A stretch of DNA of 64,000 nt from an uncultured Lactobacillus sp. (GTDB taxonomy: Bacteria > Bacillota > Bacilli > Lactobacillales > Lactobacillaceae). The stretch is taken from NCBI RefSeq assembly GCF_948948975.1, contig NZ_CARBVX010000001.1, forward strand, positions 1-64,000, in the 5' to 3' direction. The notes under the pieces were generated by a model. That model did no database searches and was not told the DNA's origin. It saw only the letters and a program-made list of their open reading frames with translations. How positions within the stretch are numbered: the stretch's first letter is position 1; the number at the start of each line of letters is the position of its first letter. Positions 1-7,468 of this stretch are shown here, in pieces. The translations under genes and the position numbers were made by a program.

Positions 1-14
1 AGAATCCTTCTTTC

Positions 15-43
15 TTTTTATTTAATATAGTTAACCTTGTCAA
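15..43 (-). promoter_or_regulatory. candidate promoter for a minus-strand gene beyond the window's left edge
   Basis: Read on the minus strand, a perfect -35 box TTGACA (43-38) is followed after 17 bases by TAAAAA (20-15), a weak -10. An AAGGA ribosome-binding sequence lies at 9-5. This suggests that a minus-strand gene begins just left of base 1. The gene itself is not visible, so the call rests only on these motifs. Confidence 0.4.
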
Positions 44-72
44 TCATAACGCACTAAAGGTTTAAATTCAAT

Positions 73-574
73 CTAGGAATTGCTTTTTTCTTGACGATGT
101 CTAAGCCAATAAACAAAAATACAAATTAAAATCGCTAAAAGTGCACCAGCTGAATCAAGAGCCACATCATGGACACTGGGTGTTCTATCTCCAGTTAAAT
201 ACTGGTGAAATTCGTCTAATCCAGCCAAACCAATGATACCTAGCCAAATAAATAAAGGACCACACCATTTCTTAAACAATCGATCTAATCCCAAGCAAGC
301 AAATAGACCCACTAAAAAATAAGATGAGAAGTGAGAAAATTTTCTCATAACAAACTGTGTCATCCCCGCTTCACCATTGTCTAAAATTGCATTATGCCAT
401 CTGCCACCATAATAAATATTCCATTTTCCAACTATTCTTTCAATGATTGGAAAATCCCGGTGACATCTCTTGCTCATGATAAGTCATTGAACTAGAAATA
501 AACAATCCAAGTAATACAGCAAGCATTAAACATACAAAAATAATTTCTCGCTTAGTTAACAAAGTTTTTCTCAT
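73..574 (-). pseudogene. VanZ-like membrane protein, broken by a +1 frameshift
   Basis: The 134-residue open frame at 73-477 has the VanZ-family core (HNAILDNGEAGMTQFVMRKF, then membrane segments and the DEFHQ motif) but lacks the first membrane helix. That helix lies in another frame: an ATG at 574 overlaps the coaBC stop as ATGA and encodes MRKTLLTKRE, a hydrophobic helix and the family-like SSSMTYHEQ. This frame ends at TGA 442-440 after 44 codons. Removing one base, for example from the run AAAA at 451-454, joins the two parts into a 166-residue protein of normal VanZ length. VanZ-like proteins are poorly characterised; some relate to teicoplanin resistance. A sequencing error would look the same. 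Confidence 0.75.
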
Positions 575-1779
575 TTTATAACTTTCCTGCTTTCAAGCTC
601 CTCAGCAACTAAAGTAATTATTTTTTTTGCTATTTCTACTTTAGTTGTTTCTATTATATCTTCATTTGCCCTATCTTTTCTTAATACGGTAACTTTATCC
701 TTATCGCTTCCAAATACTCCTCGACTAACATCATTGACTACAATCATATCGGCATTTTTATTTTTTAATTTTTTAGCCGCATTTTCGAGTAAATCATTTG
801 TTTCAGCCGCAAAACCAACTACAACTTGTTGTTCTTGCTTTAAATTTCCCATTGTTTTTAATATATCTGGAGTTTCTTTTAAATAAATTTTTAGTTTATC
901 CCCTTGATCTCGCTTTTTAATTTTATGATCTATGTAGTTCACGGGCTCATAATCTGCTACAGCAGCTGCCATAATTAAAACATCCGCAGTAGAAAAAGCT
1001 TTCTTCACAGCGGTAAGCATTTCTTCAGTCGTTTCCACATGAGTAACTGTAATTTTTGATGACTCAGGAATAGGAACTGAAATATGTCCTACAATCAAAA
1101 CAACCTCTGCCCCAGCTGCAAGAGCTGCTTTTGCTAAGGCAATTCCCATCTTTCCACTAGAACGATTGCCTAAATAACGAACAGGATCAAGTGGTGAGAC
1201 AGTTCCACCAGCAGTAATTATAACTTTTTTACCAGCTAATTCATCATTTACTTGAAGATATGCGCTTATCCACTGCATAATTGCTATTGGTTCTGGCATT
1301 CTCCCCTTGCCACTATATCCTTCAGCTAAACGACCAGTATCAGGATCCATTACAAAAATTCCATCTTGCTTTAACTGCTGTAAGTTTCTTTGAAAAGCAG
1401 CATTACTCCACATATGACTGTTCATTGCCGGAATAACATACTTAGGTGCAGCAGTTCCTAAGAACGTTGTACTTGCAGCATCATCTGCTATCCCATTGGC
1501 TATCTTAGCAATGAAGTTAGCTGTTGCCGGAACTACAACCGCAATATCAGTCCAGTCGGCCAATTCAATATGCTGGATCTTATCGGCTGTATTCTCCTGC
1601 CAGAGATCCGTTAATACTGGATACTTCGTTAAAGCAGCTAAAGTTTGCGTTCCAATCAAGTGAACTGCCTCTTCCGTCATCGCTATTCTTACTTCATGTC
1701 CTTCTTTTTGAAAATCACGTACAACACTAATTGCCTTATATGCAGCAATACTACCCGTGATATATATTGTAGCTTTCAT
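571..1779 (-). CDS. coaBC: bifunctional CoaBC: phosphopantothenoylcysteine decarboxylase / phosphopantothenate-cysteine ligase
   Basis: This enzyme makes 4'-phosphopantetheine on the route to coenzyme A. The N-terminal flavin-dependent CoaC half shows GSIAAYK (residues 9-15), HIELADW with the active-site His70, and PAMNSHMW with Asn120. The CoaB ligase half starts near residue 184 with ITAGGT, NRSSGKMG and AAAVADY. At 402 residues it has the usual length. The substrate-clamp position that is normally Cys (LACG) reads LAEG here, with Glu153. The gene has an extended -10 (TGTTATAGT) at 1820-1812 and its stop overlaps the start of the vanZ-like gene, so the two are probably translationally coupled. 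Confidence 0.95.
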   Translation of the reverse strand: MKATIYITGSIAAYKAISVVRDFQKEGHEVRIAMTEEAVHLIGTQTLAALTKYPVLTDLWQENTADKIQHIELADWTDIAVVVPATANFIAKIANGIADDAASTTFLGTAAPKYVIPAMNSHMWSNAAFQRNLQQLKQDGIFVMDPDTGRLAEGYSGKGRMPEPIAIMQWISAYLQVNDELAGKKVIITAGGTVSPLDPVRYLGNRSSGKMGIALAKAALAAGAEVVLIVGHISVPIPESSKITVTHVETTEEMLTAVKKAFSTADVLIMAAAVADYEPVNYIDHKIKKRDQGDKLKIYLKETPDILKTMGNLKQEQQVVVGFAAETNDLLENAAKKLKNKNADMIVVNDVSRGVFGSDKDKVTVLRKDRANEDIIETTKVEIAKKIITLVAEELESRKVIK

Positions 1780-1943
1780 TTTTTATCAACCTTAATTCAT
1801 AATTTCTTTCTACTATAACACAAGCTTATTAAGTCGAATTACTAAAAATAAATTAGCAAATTAAAAAATATTAGTAAATTCTGCTATGATTTATATTGAA
1901 TGAAGATCTAAACAATATAATTCGAAAGGATAAATATATAGAA

Positions 1944-2834
1944 ATGAGAAAATATTATCAAAAGATTTTTGCTCTCTTTTTTGTAATCAGTAGTCTTATT
2001 TTAATTCTTACTGGCTGCTCAAAAAAAGAAGATTCATCAAATAAAATTTCTATTGTAACAAGTACTAATGTGTATGCTAACATCGCACAAAATGTCTTAG
2101 GAAAATATGGTAAGGCGACTGCTATTATTACTAATAGTGCTACTGATCCACATGATTTTGAACCAACAACTGCAGATGCAAAAAAAGTTCAAAATGCAAA
2201 AATTGTTGTTGCTAATGGTTTAGGGTATGATTCCTGGCTTCCCAAGCTTGCTAAATCAACGAATAAGTCTGCCGTTTTAGTTGGTGAAGATTTAATGGAT
2301 CTAAAAAATGGCGCGAATCCGCATATTTGGTTTGATTTAAAGATGCCTAAAAAATATGTTAATTATTTAGTAGAGCGACTCTCTAAAATAGACAAAAAGC
2401 ATGCAGCTTACTACAAAGAAAATGGAAAGAAATATCTTGCAAAAATCAATAAGATCCAAAAGATTGCGGATTCTATTGATGGCGCAAAACAAAAGCCAGT
2501 ATATGTTAGCGAGCCAGTATTTGACTATGCCTTAAATGCTACTCATTTTAAGATTGGTGATAAAGCTTTTGAAGAAGCAATTGAAAATGAAACAGACCCA
2601 AGTGCCAAAATTATTCATCAAATGAATCAAACAATTAATAATCATGGAATTTCTTTCTTTGTTAAAAATTCTCAAGTAAACAGTTCAACTGTTAATAATT
2701 TTGTAAAAAGAGCTAAGTCAAAAAATATCCCAATCTTGCAAGTTCGTGAAACCATCCCCAACAATACAACTTACATAAAATGGATGACAGAAAATTATCA
2801 GAATTTAGCAAATATTACTAAAAAACTAAATTAG
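1944..2834 (+). CDS. metal ABC transporter substrate-binding lipoprotein (Zn/Mn type)
   Basis: This is a cluster 9 solute-binding protein that captures zinc or manganese outside the cell. The ATG at 1944 is preferred over the longer frame from 1896, because it places a short basic N-terminus, a hydrophobic core and the lipobox LTGC (Cys25) correctly and has GAAAGGA upstream. Likely metal ligands are His70 (DPHDFEP), His127 (NPHIWFD) and Glu190 (SEPVFDY); the His-His-Glu set resembles PsaA/MtsA more than ZnuA. No permease or ATPase gene lies beside it, so it is an orphan binding protein or serves a transporter elsewhere. A TATGAT -10 with upstream TG sits at 1882-1890. Confidence 0.85.
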   Translation: MRKYYQKIFALFFVISSLILILTGCSKKEDSSNKISIVTSTNVYANIAQNVLGKYGKATAIITNSATDPHDFEPTTADAKKVQNAKIVVANGLGYDSWLPKLAKSTNKSAVLVGEDLMDLKNGANPHIWFDLKMPKKYVNYLVERLSKIDKKHAAYYKENGKKYLAKINKIQKIADSIDGAKQKPVYVSEPVFDYALNATHFKIGDKAFEEAIENETDPSAKIIHQMNQTINNHGISFFVKNSQVNSSTVNNFVKRAKSKNIPILQVRETIPNNTTYIKWMTENYQNLANITKKLN

Positions 2835-2840
2835 TTTATT

Positions 2841-2873
2841 AAAAAGAGAGCCTCTACAAGAGACCCTCTTTTT
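2841..2873. terminator. bidirectional terminator
   Basis: An imperfect inverted repeat (AAAGAG...CTCT, ACA loop, AGAG...CTCTTT) is flanked by A-rich and T-rich runs. It lies between the converging lipoprotein and hydrolase genes and can serve both. Confidence 0.75.
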
Positions 2874-3650
2874 TTACTTTAAAACATCTTTTAACTTTAT
2901 ATTAAATTGTTGTGGGATTTCCGCCATAATTACATGTCCGGTCGGTGACATAATAAAACTATTTATTCGAGTATTCTTTTGCTTTAGCTTATTTTCATAC
3001 CCCTCTCGGTAATATGGACTTTCCTTTGCAACAAAAAAAGTAGTTGGAATTACTGTTTCTTCTAAAACTCTTCGCCAATCTAATGACATATGATTTTCAA
3101 GCAAATCTATATTATCTCTTCTATCAAATCGATTAGCTTTCTTGGCCTCCATTAACTTAGCATAAACATCATCATCCAAGCCATTATATGTTTCATGAAC
3201 CTGTGGTCTTTCTTGGCACTTTTCTAAATAATTTTCTTTTGTATAGTTCATAAAGCCATATTTCCAATTTTCGTCATTAAGCATTTTAGGTGACTGATCT
3301 ATTAAGAATGCTTGTGTTACCAGCTTTGGATTATTTTTCATTAAACAACAGATGATAGAAGCACCCATTGAATGTCCCATAAAAATAGCTTGTCTAATTT
3401 TCAAAAATGATGTCAATTCATCTAAATCTTGTGTCAAACGCTCGATAGTATGGCCTTTTTCTGTCCGTTGGCTTTTCCCCATATTTCTGTGGTCGTAAGT
3501 TAAAACTTGATACCCTAATTTATTTAAAAATGGGACTTGTGCTGACCATATTTCTTGATAAGCTCCAAAGCCGTTAACCAAAACAATAGGTTTTCCTTTT
3601 CCCGTTAATTCATAGTTAATTTTTACATTATCACTTGTCTTAAATAGCAT
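2874..3650 (-). CDS. alpha/beta-fold hydrolase
   Basis: This 258-residue protein has the alpha/beta hydrolase pattern: an oxyanion-strand motif LVNGFGAYQ near residue 23, DHRNMGKSQ near 53, the nucleophile elbow GHSMGAS with Ser94, and a C-terminal catalytic His239 in SPTGHVIM. No signal peptide is seen, so it is cytoplasmic. The substrate cannot be read from sequence; family members include esterases, peptidases and lactonases. It starts three bases after the stop of the membrane protein gene at 3654-4361, so the two form an operon. Confidence 0.85.
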   Translation of the reverse strand: MLFKTSDNVKINYELTGKGKPIVLVNGFGAYQEIWSAQVPFLNKLGYQVLTYDHRNMGKSQRTEKGHTIERLTQDLDELTSFLKIRQAIFMGHSMGASIICCLMKNNPKLVTQAFLIDQSPKMLNDENWKYGFMNYTKENYLEKCQERPQVHETYNGLDDDVYAKLMEAKKANRFDRRDNIDLLENHMSLDWRRVLEETVIPTTFFVAKESPYYREGYENKLKQKNTRINSFIMSPTGHVIMAEIPQQFNIKLKDVLK

Positions 3651-3653
3651 TTT

Positions 3654-4361
3654 TTATTCCTTAGTCTGCTTAATTTTAATAAATAAACAACCCACAGCCG
3701 CAATAATTGCAGTAATTAAGGCTTGTGTTAATCCACTGCTTAAGCTTACATTAATTCCGCTATAAACACTCTCATGGAGCGAACTTGTTGCAATCTGGGC
3801 TGCATACGATAAAACACCATATGATCCAATAGCCGCAATTAAAAGTGGAATAAGGGCTACTTTTTTTCCAAACAAAGCTAAGGCCATTGCTAAAATATAC
3901 AGTCCAATCAATAAGAAGTAAATTAAATGATAAATCTCAGCAGCCTGTTTGACCGAATCAGAATTCTGTCTCAACTGTTCATTTACCAATTGCAATACGA
4001 CTTGATTAAAAACTTGTTCCTGCTGTGTATCATTCTTTAAATTCAGATCAGCAGCCGTTAACTTATCATTAGCCAAATAATTGGTGCTTAATTGATTTAA
4101 TCCTTGATAAGACGTCTTTAATTCAATATTTTTAGGCAACTGTGACAAAAGTGTATCTTCAATACCTGAGTCTTGTAGAAAACTAACACCCATTTGCAAA
4201 TCACTATTATTTGCTTGATCAACAACCTTATTAATAGAACTTTTTACTAAGCCGGCTGTACTGTCTACTTTTAATTCTACGGGACTAGTTAAAGTTAAAC
4301 TCAATGATATATAGATAAGCCCAACTACCACCAATCTCCAAATCCATTTTACAAATTTCAA
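3654..4361 (-). CDS. membrane protein of unknown function
   Basis: I do not recognise this 235-residue protein. An N-terminal hydrophobic segment (residues about 8-26) is followed by a roughly 110-residue soluble part rich in Ser, Asn, Gln and Leu, which is probably extracellular. Three hydrophobic segments follow near residues 145-160, 168-185 and 208-228, with a short basic tail ending KIKQTKE. It is the first gene of a two-gene unit with the downstream hydrolase. No enzymatic motif is seen. Confidence 0.6.
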   Translation of the reverse strand: MKFVKWIWRLVVVGLIYISLSLTLTSPVELKVDSTAGLVKSSINKVVDQANNSDLQMGVSFLQDSGIEDTLLSQLPKNIELKTSYQGLNQLSTNYLANDKLTAADLNLKNDTQQEQVFNQVVLQLVNEQLRQNSDSVKQAAEIYHLIYFLLIGLYILAMALALFGKKVALIPLLIAAIGSYGVLSYAAQIATSSLHESVYSGINVSLSSGLTQALITAIIAAVGCLFIKIKQTKE

Positions 4362-4435
4362 TTTTTTCTCCTAATGAAAACTTTAAAATTATTTTTTACA
4401 CTTAATAAAGTAAATCCATAGATTTTTTAGTGCTA

Positions 4436-4441
4436 TATAAT
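4436..4441 (+). promoter_or_regulatory. -10 element for the DUF4097-like gene
   Basis: A perfect TATAAT stands 31 bases before the ATG at 4473. No good -35 is seen at 17 bases; TTTACA at 4395-4400 is too distant to pair with it. The ribosome-binding site AAAGGAG follows at about 4459. Confidence 0.4.
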
Positions 4442-4472
4442 AAAAGTGTAACAAATATTAAAGGAGTTCAGC

Positions 4473-5690
4473 ATGATTGATGAAAAACTAAAAGAATTTT
4501 TCAATAAATTTCCTCACATTAAAGAAAATAAACCTTTACAAAATACTTTAAGTAAAAAAATTAAAAACTTAATAAAAAAAGAAATTCAGCATGGTGCCAG
4601 TCAATTTGAAGCAGAACAAAAAGCACTTTTAAATTTAACAGATCTTGATACCATGCTTTCTCAACTAAAATCTTTAGAAGAAAATGACTATGTAAAATAT
4701 AATGATTTTTTCGCCAAAATTTTCGATTCAAAACTAGTCAATGAACTAAAGATAAAATTAAATCAAATTGATGAAATTCATCTTAACTATCGCTTGGGTG
4801 ATATTTTAGTTTTACCAACCACTTCTTCCCAACTAATCGTGCATGACTTTATGTCTCGCGATATTGAAAATCTACACTCAACGGTTGAAAAAGTTGGAAA
4901 TGTTCTAAAAATTACCCAAGGACCGCGCAAATTAGTTGGTATTTTTAAAAATAAAACTTTGCTATTTTTACCTAAAGAGTTCACTGGTTTTCTAACTATT
5001 CGCAGTCAAAGTGGGGACGTCTATATTAATAAGATTTCCAATTATTGTATGGTAGATGTAACTGCTATTTCAGGAGATTTTCTATTAGCTCATTCTACTC
5101 TTAAGCGAGTACAAGCAGACTTAAAATCTGGAGACATCGTCATTTCTAATACTTTAGCTAATGTCTTTCATGTTAATGGTCACTCAGGAATGCTAAGCAG
5201 TAATGATGTGTATGCAAAAGAAGAAATATCTTATCACACAATCAGTGGAAATATTGAATTAGAAAATATTACTACTAAAAACTTTTTTGTGGACACTAAA
5301 AGTGGCAAAATCGTTGTAAATAAACTTACAAGTGAGAATATAGATTTAGTAACCGATACCGGATTAATGCTTCTAAATAATCTTACTGGAAGTGGTAATA
5401 TTAAATCTGATGTGGGGAAAATTAACTTATCACTGGCTGAAAAGTCTAAATTTAATTTATCAATTCAAAGTAAAGTTGGTAATATATCGGTTAATGTCCC
5501 ACCGGCAATATTTTTCAAATTCAAAATTAATACCAAAAAAATTGGTCCAACTGATTTTCCTCTTGATGCCATTATTTACGGAAACGATGATTACGATAAA
5601 ATTGAAGGCTATGTTGGTAAGGAAGATTCAACTAATTTAATTAATATTTCAAGCAAAGTAGGAAAAGTTTCGATTAAAAACTCGAATTAA
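4473..5690 (+). CDS. DUF4097-like beta-repeat protein with helical N-terminal region
   Basis: The first 75 residues are charged and helical (KKIKNLIKKEI, ASQFEAEQKALLNL), like the short helical domains found ahead of many Firmicutes putative adhesin domains. From about residue 140 onward there are repeated short beta-strand units of the type SGDVYINKI, SGDFLLAHS, SGDIVISNT, SGNIELENI and SGKIVVNKL, typical of the DUF4097 beta-helix fold. No signal peptide or cell-wall anchor is present, so it appears cytoplasmic. Its function is unknown; relatives often accompany PspC-type or PadR-type envelope stress genes, which are absent here. Confidence 0.7.
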   Translation: MIDEKLKEFFNKFPHIKENKPLQNTLSKKIKNLIKKEIQHGASQFEAEQKALLNLTDLDTMLSQLKSLEENDYVKYNDFFAKIFDSKLVNELKIKLNQIDEIHLNYRLGDILVLPTTSSQLIVHDFMSRDIENLHSTVEKVGNVLKITQGPRKLVGIFKNKTLLFLPKEFTGFLTIRSQSGDVYINKISNYCMVDVTAISGDFLLAHSTLKRVQADLKSGDIVISNTLANVFHVNGHSGMLSSNDVYAKEEISYHTISGNIELENITTKNFFVDTKSGKIVVNKLTSENIDLVTDTGLMLLNNLTGSGNIKSDVGKINLSLAEKSKFNLSIQSKVGNISVNVPPAIFFKFKINTKKIGPTDFPLDAIIYGNDDYDKIEGYVGKEDSTNLINISSKVGKVSIKNSN

Positions 5691-5693
5691 TAA

Positions 5694-5740
5694 CTAACAA
5701 AAAGAATGTTGACGAAATTCGCCAACATTCTTTTTGTTAG
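5694..5740. terminator. strong bidirectional terminator
   Basis: A near-perfect hairpin with 18-base arms (CTAACAAAAAGAATGTTG and its complement) and an inner CGAA/TTCG stem separates the converging DUF4097-like gene and fluoride channel genes. Confidence 0.9.
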
Positions 5741-5744
5741 AAGT

Positions 5745-6104
5745 CTAAATCACAGTCCCTATCTCATATCCTAAAAATACTAAAATTAAGCCAACACCAT
5801 ATGATAGCAATGCATACAAGGTAAATACACAATAATTACGATCTCGCCAATGAGATAGTAATTCAACGTTTAACGTTGAAAATGTTGTGTACCCACCTAA
5901 TACTCCTGTTCCAATAAAAGCATAGATAAAGGGCGAGAATTTACAAGAAAAAATAAATCCCAATAACAGTGCTCCTGTAAGATTTATTAATAGCGTTGCG
6001 TATGGAAATTTCTTAGACCAATGTTTTTTACCATAGTTAGTAATACCATATCTTAAAATTGCTCCCCAAATAGCTCCGAATCCGGCTGTTAAAACTGTTA
6101 TCAT
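5745..6104 (-). CDS. crcB: fluoride channel subunit Fluc/CrcB (second copy)
   Basis: This 119-residue, four-helix membrane protein of the Fluc family exports fluoride. Family motifs are visible: GAILRYGI near the N-terminus, LLINLTGALLLG in helix 2, and GVLGGYTTFSTLNVE, whose Thr/Ser/Phe residues line the pore. Its start overlaps the stop of the upstream crcB copy by four bases (ATGA). Paired copies in Firmicutes often form an obligate heterodimer, so both may be needed for one channel. Confidence 0.9.
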   Translation of the reverse strand: MITVLTAGFGAIWGAILRYGITNYGKKHWSKKFPYATLLINLTGALLLGFIFSCKFSPFIYAFIGTGVLGGYTTFSTLNVELLSHWRDRNYCVFTLYALLSYGVGLILVFLGYEIGTVI

Positions 6105-6490
6105 GCTTTTTCTGCCAACTTTCTACCTATTCTTTTACCTACTAACATTCCCAAATAAGCAAATAAAAAACCAATAAAGATCGAACTAAAGAAATAAATA
6201 GTTGCTTGACTATTCATCCCACTTTCTAATTGCTTAAGCGTATCTAAATTAAAACTTGAAAAAGTAGTAAAGGAGCCAACAAATCCTGTACTTAGTCCAG
6301 TAACTAGCCAATCTCTTCCTTCTCGATATTCAACAAAAAAATAAGTAAAAAATGCCAATAAAAAGCAGCCGATAATATTAGCAGTCAAAGTTCCAGTCTG
6401 TGACCAGATTAAATTTAAATAGGCTCGCAGTCCACCTCCAAAAAAAGCAAAAATCCCTACACTTAAATAATTTTTCAATCGTCTATTCAT
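6101..6490 (-). CDS. crcB: fluoride channel subunit Fluc/CrcB (first copy)
   Basis: This 129-residue homologue of the neighbouring channel has GGGLRAYLN, LTANIIGCFLLAF and GFVGSFTTFSSFNLD, so helix 3 keeps the TTFS pore motif. Four membrane segments are predicted. It starts inside the end of the HAD phosphatase gene (eight-base overlap) and overlaps the second crcB by four bases, giving a tightly coupled three-gene operon. I looked for a fluoride riboswitch ahead of the operon and saw none. Confidence 0.9.
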   Translation of the reverse strand: MNRRLKNYLSVGIFAFFGGGLRAYLNLIWSQTGTLTANIIGCFLLAFFTYFFVEYREGRDWLVTGLSTGFVGSFTTFSSFNLDTLKQLESGMNSQATIYFFSSIFIGFLFAYLGMLVGKRIGRKLAEKA

Positions 6491-7298
6491 TAAAAACCAG
6501 CCTTCTTAATGCATACGCTATTCCGTCTTCATTATTTGTTTTAGTTATAAAATTCGCACGCTTTTTTATCTCAGAAACCGCATTTCCCATAGCTACTTTA
6601 TAGAATCCCGAAACATCAAACATAGAAATATCATTAGTTTGATCACCGAAAATCATTACTTCATCTTCTTTTAAATTTAGTTTTTTAGCCAACTCTTTTA
6701 ACGCATTTCCTTTAGATGCATGCTTAGAATTAATCTCAATCAAAGTTTCATCTGAAGTTGAGACATTATATCTTTCAAATACTTCCTCTGATAAATTCCC
6801 ATAAATATTCTTCATTTCAGCTGGAGATCCTGAAAACATTGCCTTAGCAAATTTAATATCTTCCGAAATATCTTTTAGTTCAGAAACCTCTATTGGCATT
6901 CTTGTCAACCAACTTTCACGTGATAGATAGTAATTAATAAAGTGATCTAATGTAATAAACTTGTCTCTTACTTCAATATGAAAATTCGCTTGTAATTTAT
7001 CAGCAATTTTTTCAAAAAAGATAAAATCATCATAACTTAACAGTTCTTCAACGATTGGCTTTCCTTGAGTATTTAACACTAAAGCCCCATTAAATGCAAC
7101 AACGTACTGAGTAGAATCCTTTAAATCTAATTCATTAAGATAATCCTTAATACCTGGAAATGGTCTACCTGAGCAAGGAACTATTTTAATTCCCATTTTT
7201 GATGCCTTTTGAAGAGCTTGTTTTGTTTTAATACTTATTTCTTGTTTATCATTTAATAAAGTTCCATCAAGATCTACAGCAATTAATTTTATATTCAT
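6483..7298 (-). CDS. Cof-type HAD-superfamily phosphatase
   Basis: This 271-residue haloacid dehalogenase hydrolase of the Cof/YidA type has motif I DLDGTLLND (residues 9-17), motif II CSGRPFPG, and motif III/IV GDQTNDISMF near residue 217. Members dephosphorylate sugar phosphates, flavin or pyridoxal phosphates; the substrate here is unknown. The start has AAGGAG upstream. It leads an operon with two fluoride channel genes; the pairing may only be positional. A perfect -10 TATAAT lies at 7342-7337. Confidence 0.88.
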   Translation of the reverse strand: MNIKLIAVDLDGTLLNDKQEISIKTKQALQKASKMGIKIVPCSGRPFPGIKDYLNELDLKDSTQYVVAFNGALVLNTQGKPIVEELLSYDDFIFFEKIADKLQANFHIEVRDKFITLDHFINYYLSRESWLTRMPIEVSELKDISEDIKFAKAMFSGSPAEMKNIYGNLSEEVFERYNVSTSDETLIEINSKHASKGNALKELAKKLNLKEDEVMIFGDQTNDISMFDVSGFYKVAMGNAVSEIKKRANFITKTNNEDGIAYALRRLVFNE

Positions 7299-7314
7299 TA
7301 GTTTTTCTCCTTAT

Positions 7315-7326
7315 GTAATCGGTTAC
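7315..7326. promoter_or_regulatory. GTAATCGGTTAC palindrome, possible operator
   Basis: A dyad GTAA-TCGG-TTAC lies between the -10 and the HAD start. With one flanking base it matches 13 of 14 positions of the catabolite (cre) consensus TGWAANCGNTNWCA. A related TTAATCGGTTAA occurs at 7410-7421. The regulator is unknown. Confidence 0.3.
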
Positions 7327-7336
7327 TCTCCTTCCT

Positions 7337-7342
7337 ATTATA
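7337..7342 (-). promoter_or_regulatory. -10 element of the HAD-crcB operon
   Basis: TATAAT on the minus strand, 39 bases before the HAD start. The -35 region falls in the T-run and stem of the upstream glmM terminator and is weak. Confidence 0.45.
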
Positions 7343-7352
7343 CAAAAAAAGC

Positions 7353-7405
7353 ATAAAAAAAGACGACACTACCTCCCTGTTAATACAAGAAAGTAGGCGT
7401 TGTCA
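7353..7405 (-). terminator. terminator of the cdaA-cdaR-glmM operon
   Basis: On the minus strand GACAACGCCTAC pairs imperfectly with GTAGTGTCGTC across a roughly 20-base loop and is followed by a run of seven T. It lies about 65 bases beyond the glmM stop. Confidence 0.7.
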
Positions 7406-7468
7406 GATGTTAATCGGTTAAATTGGTGAACACCATCACCATATTAAATTTTAAATAAAGCCAGAGAA

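Noticed and set aside
1524..1730. Short plus-strand open frames inside coaBC and similar ones inside rnr, uvrA, eno, pgk and others
   Set aside because: They are antisense shadows of well-supported genes with no start signals of their own.
4395..4400. TTTACA as -35 for the DUF4097-like gene
   Set aside because: It is 35 bases from the best TATAAT, far beyond workable spacing.
7299..7468. Fluoride riboswitch ahead of the HAD-crcB operon
   Set aside because: The short leader contains only a promoter -10 and a small palindrome; no pseudoknot-type conserved segments were seen.
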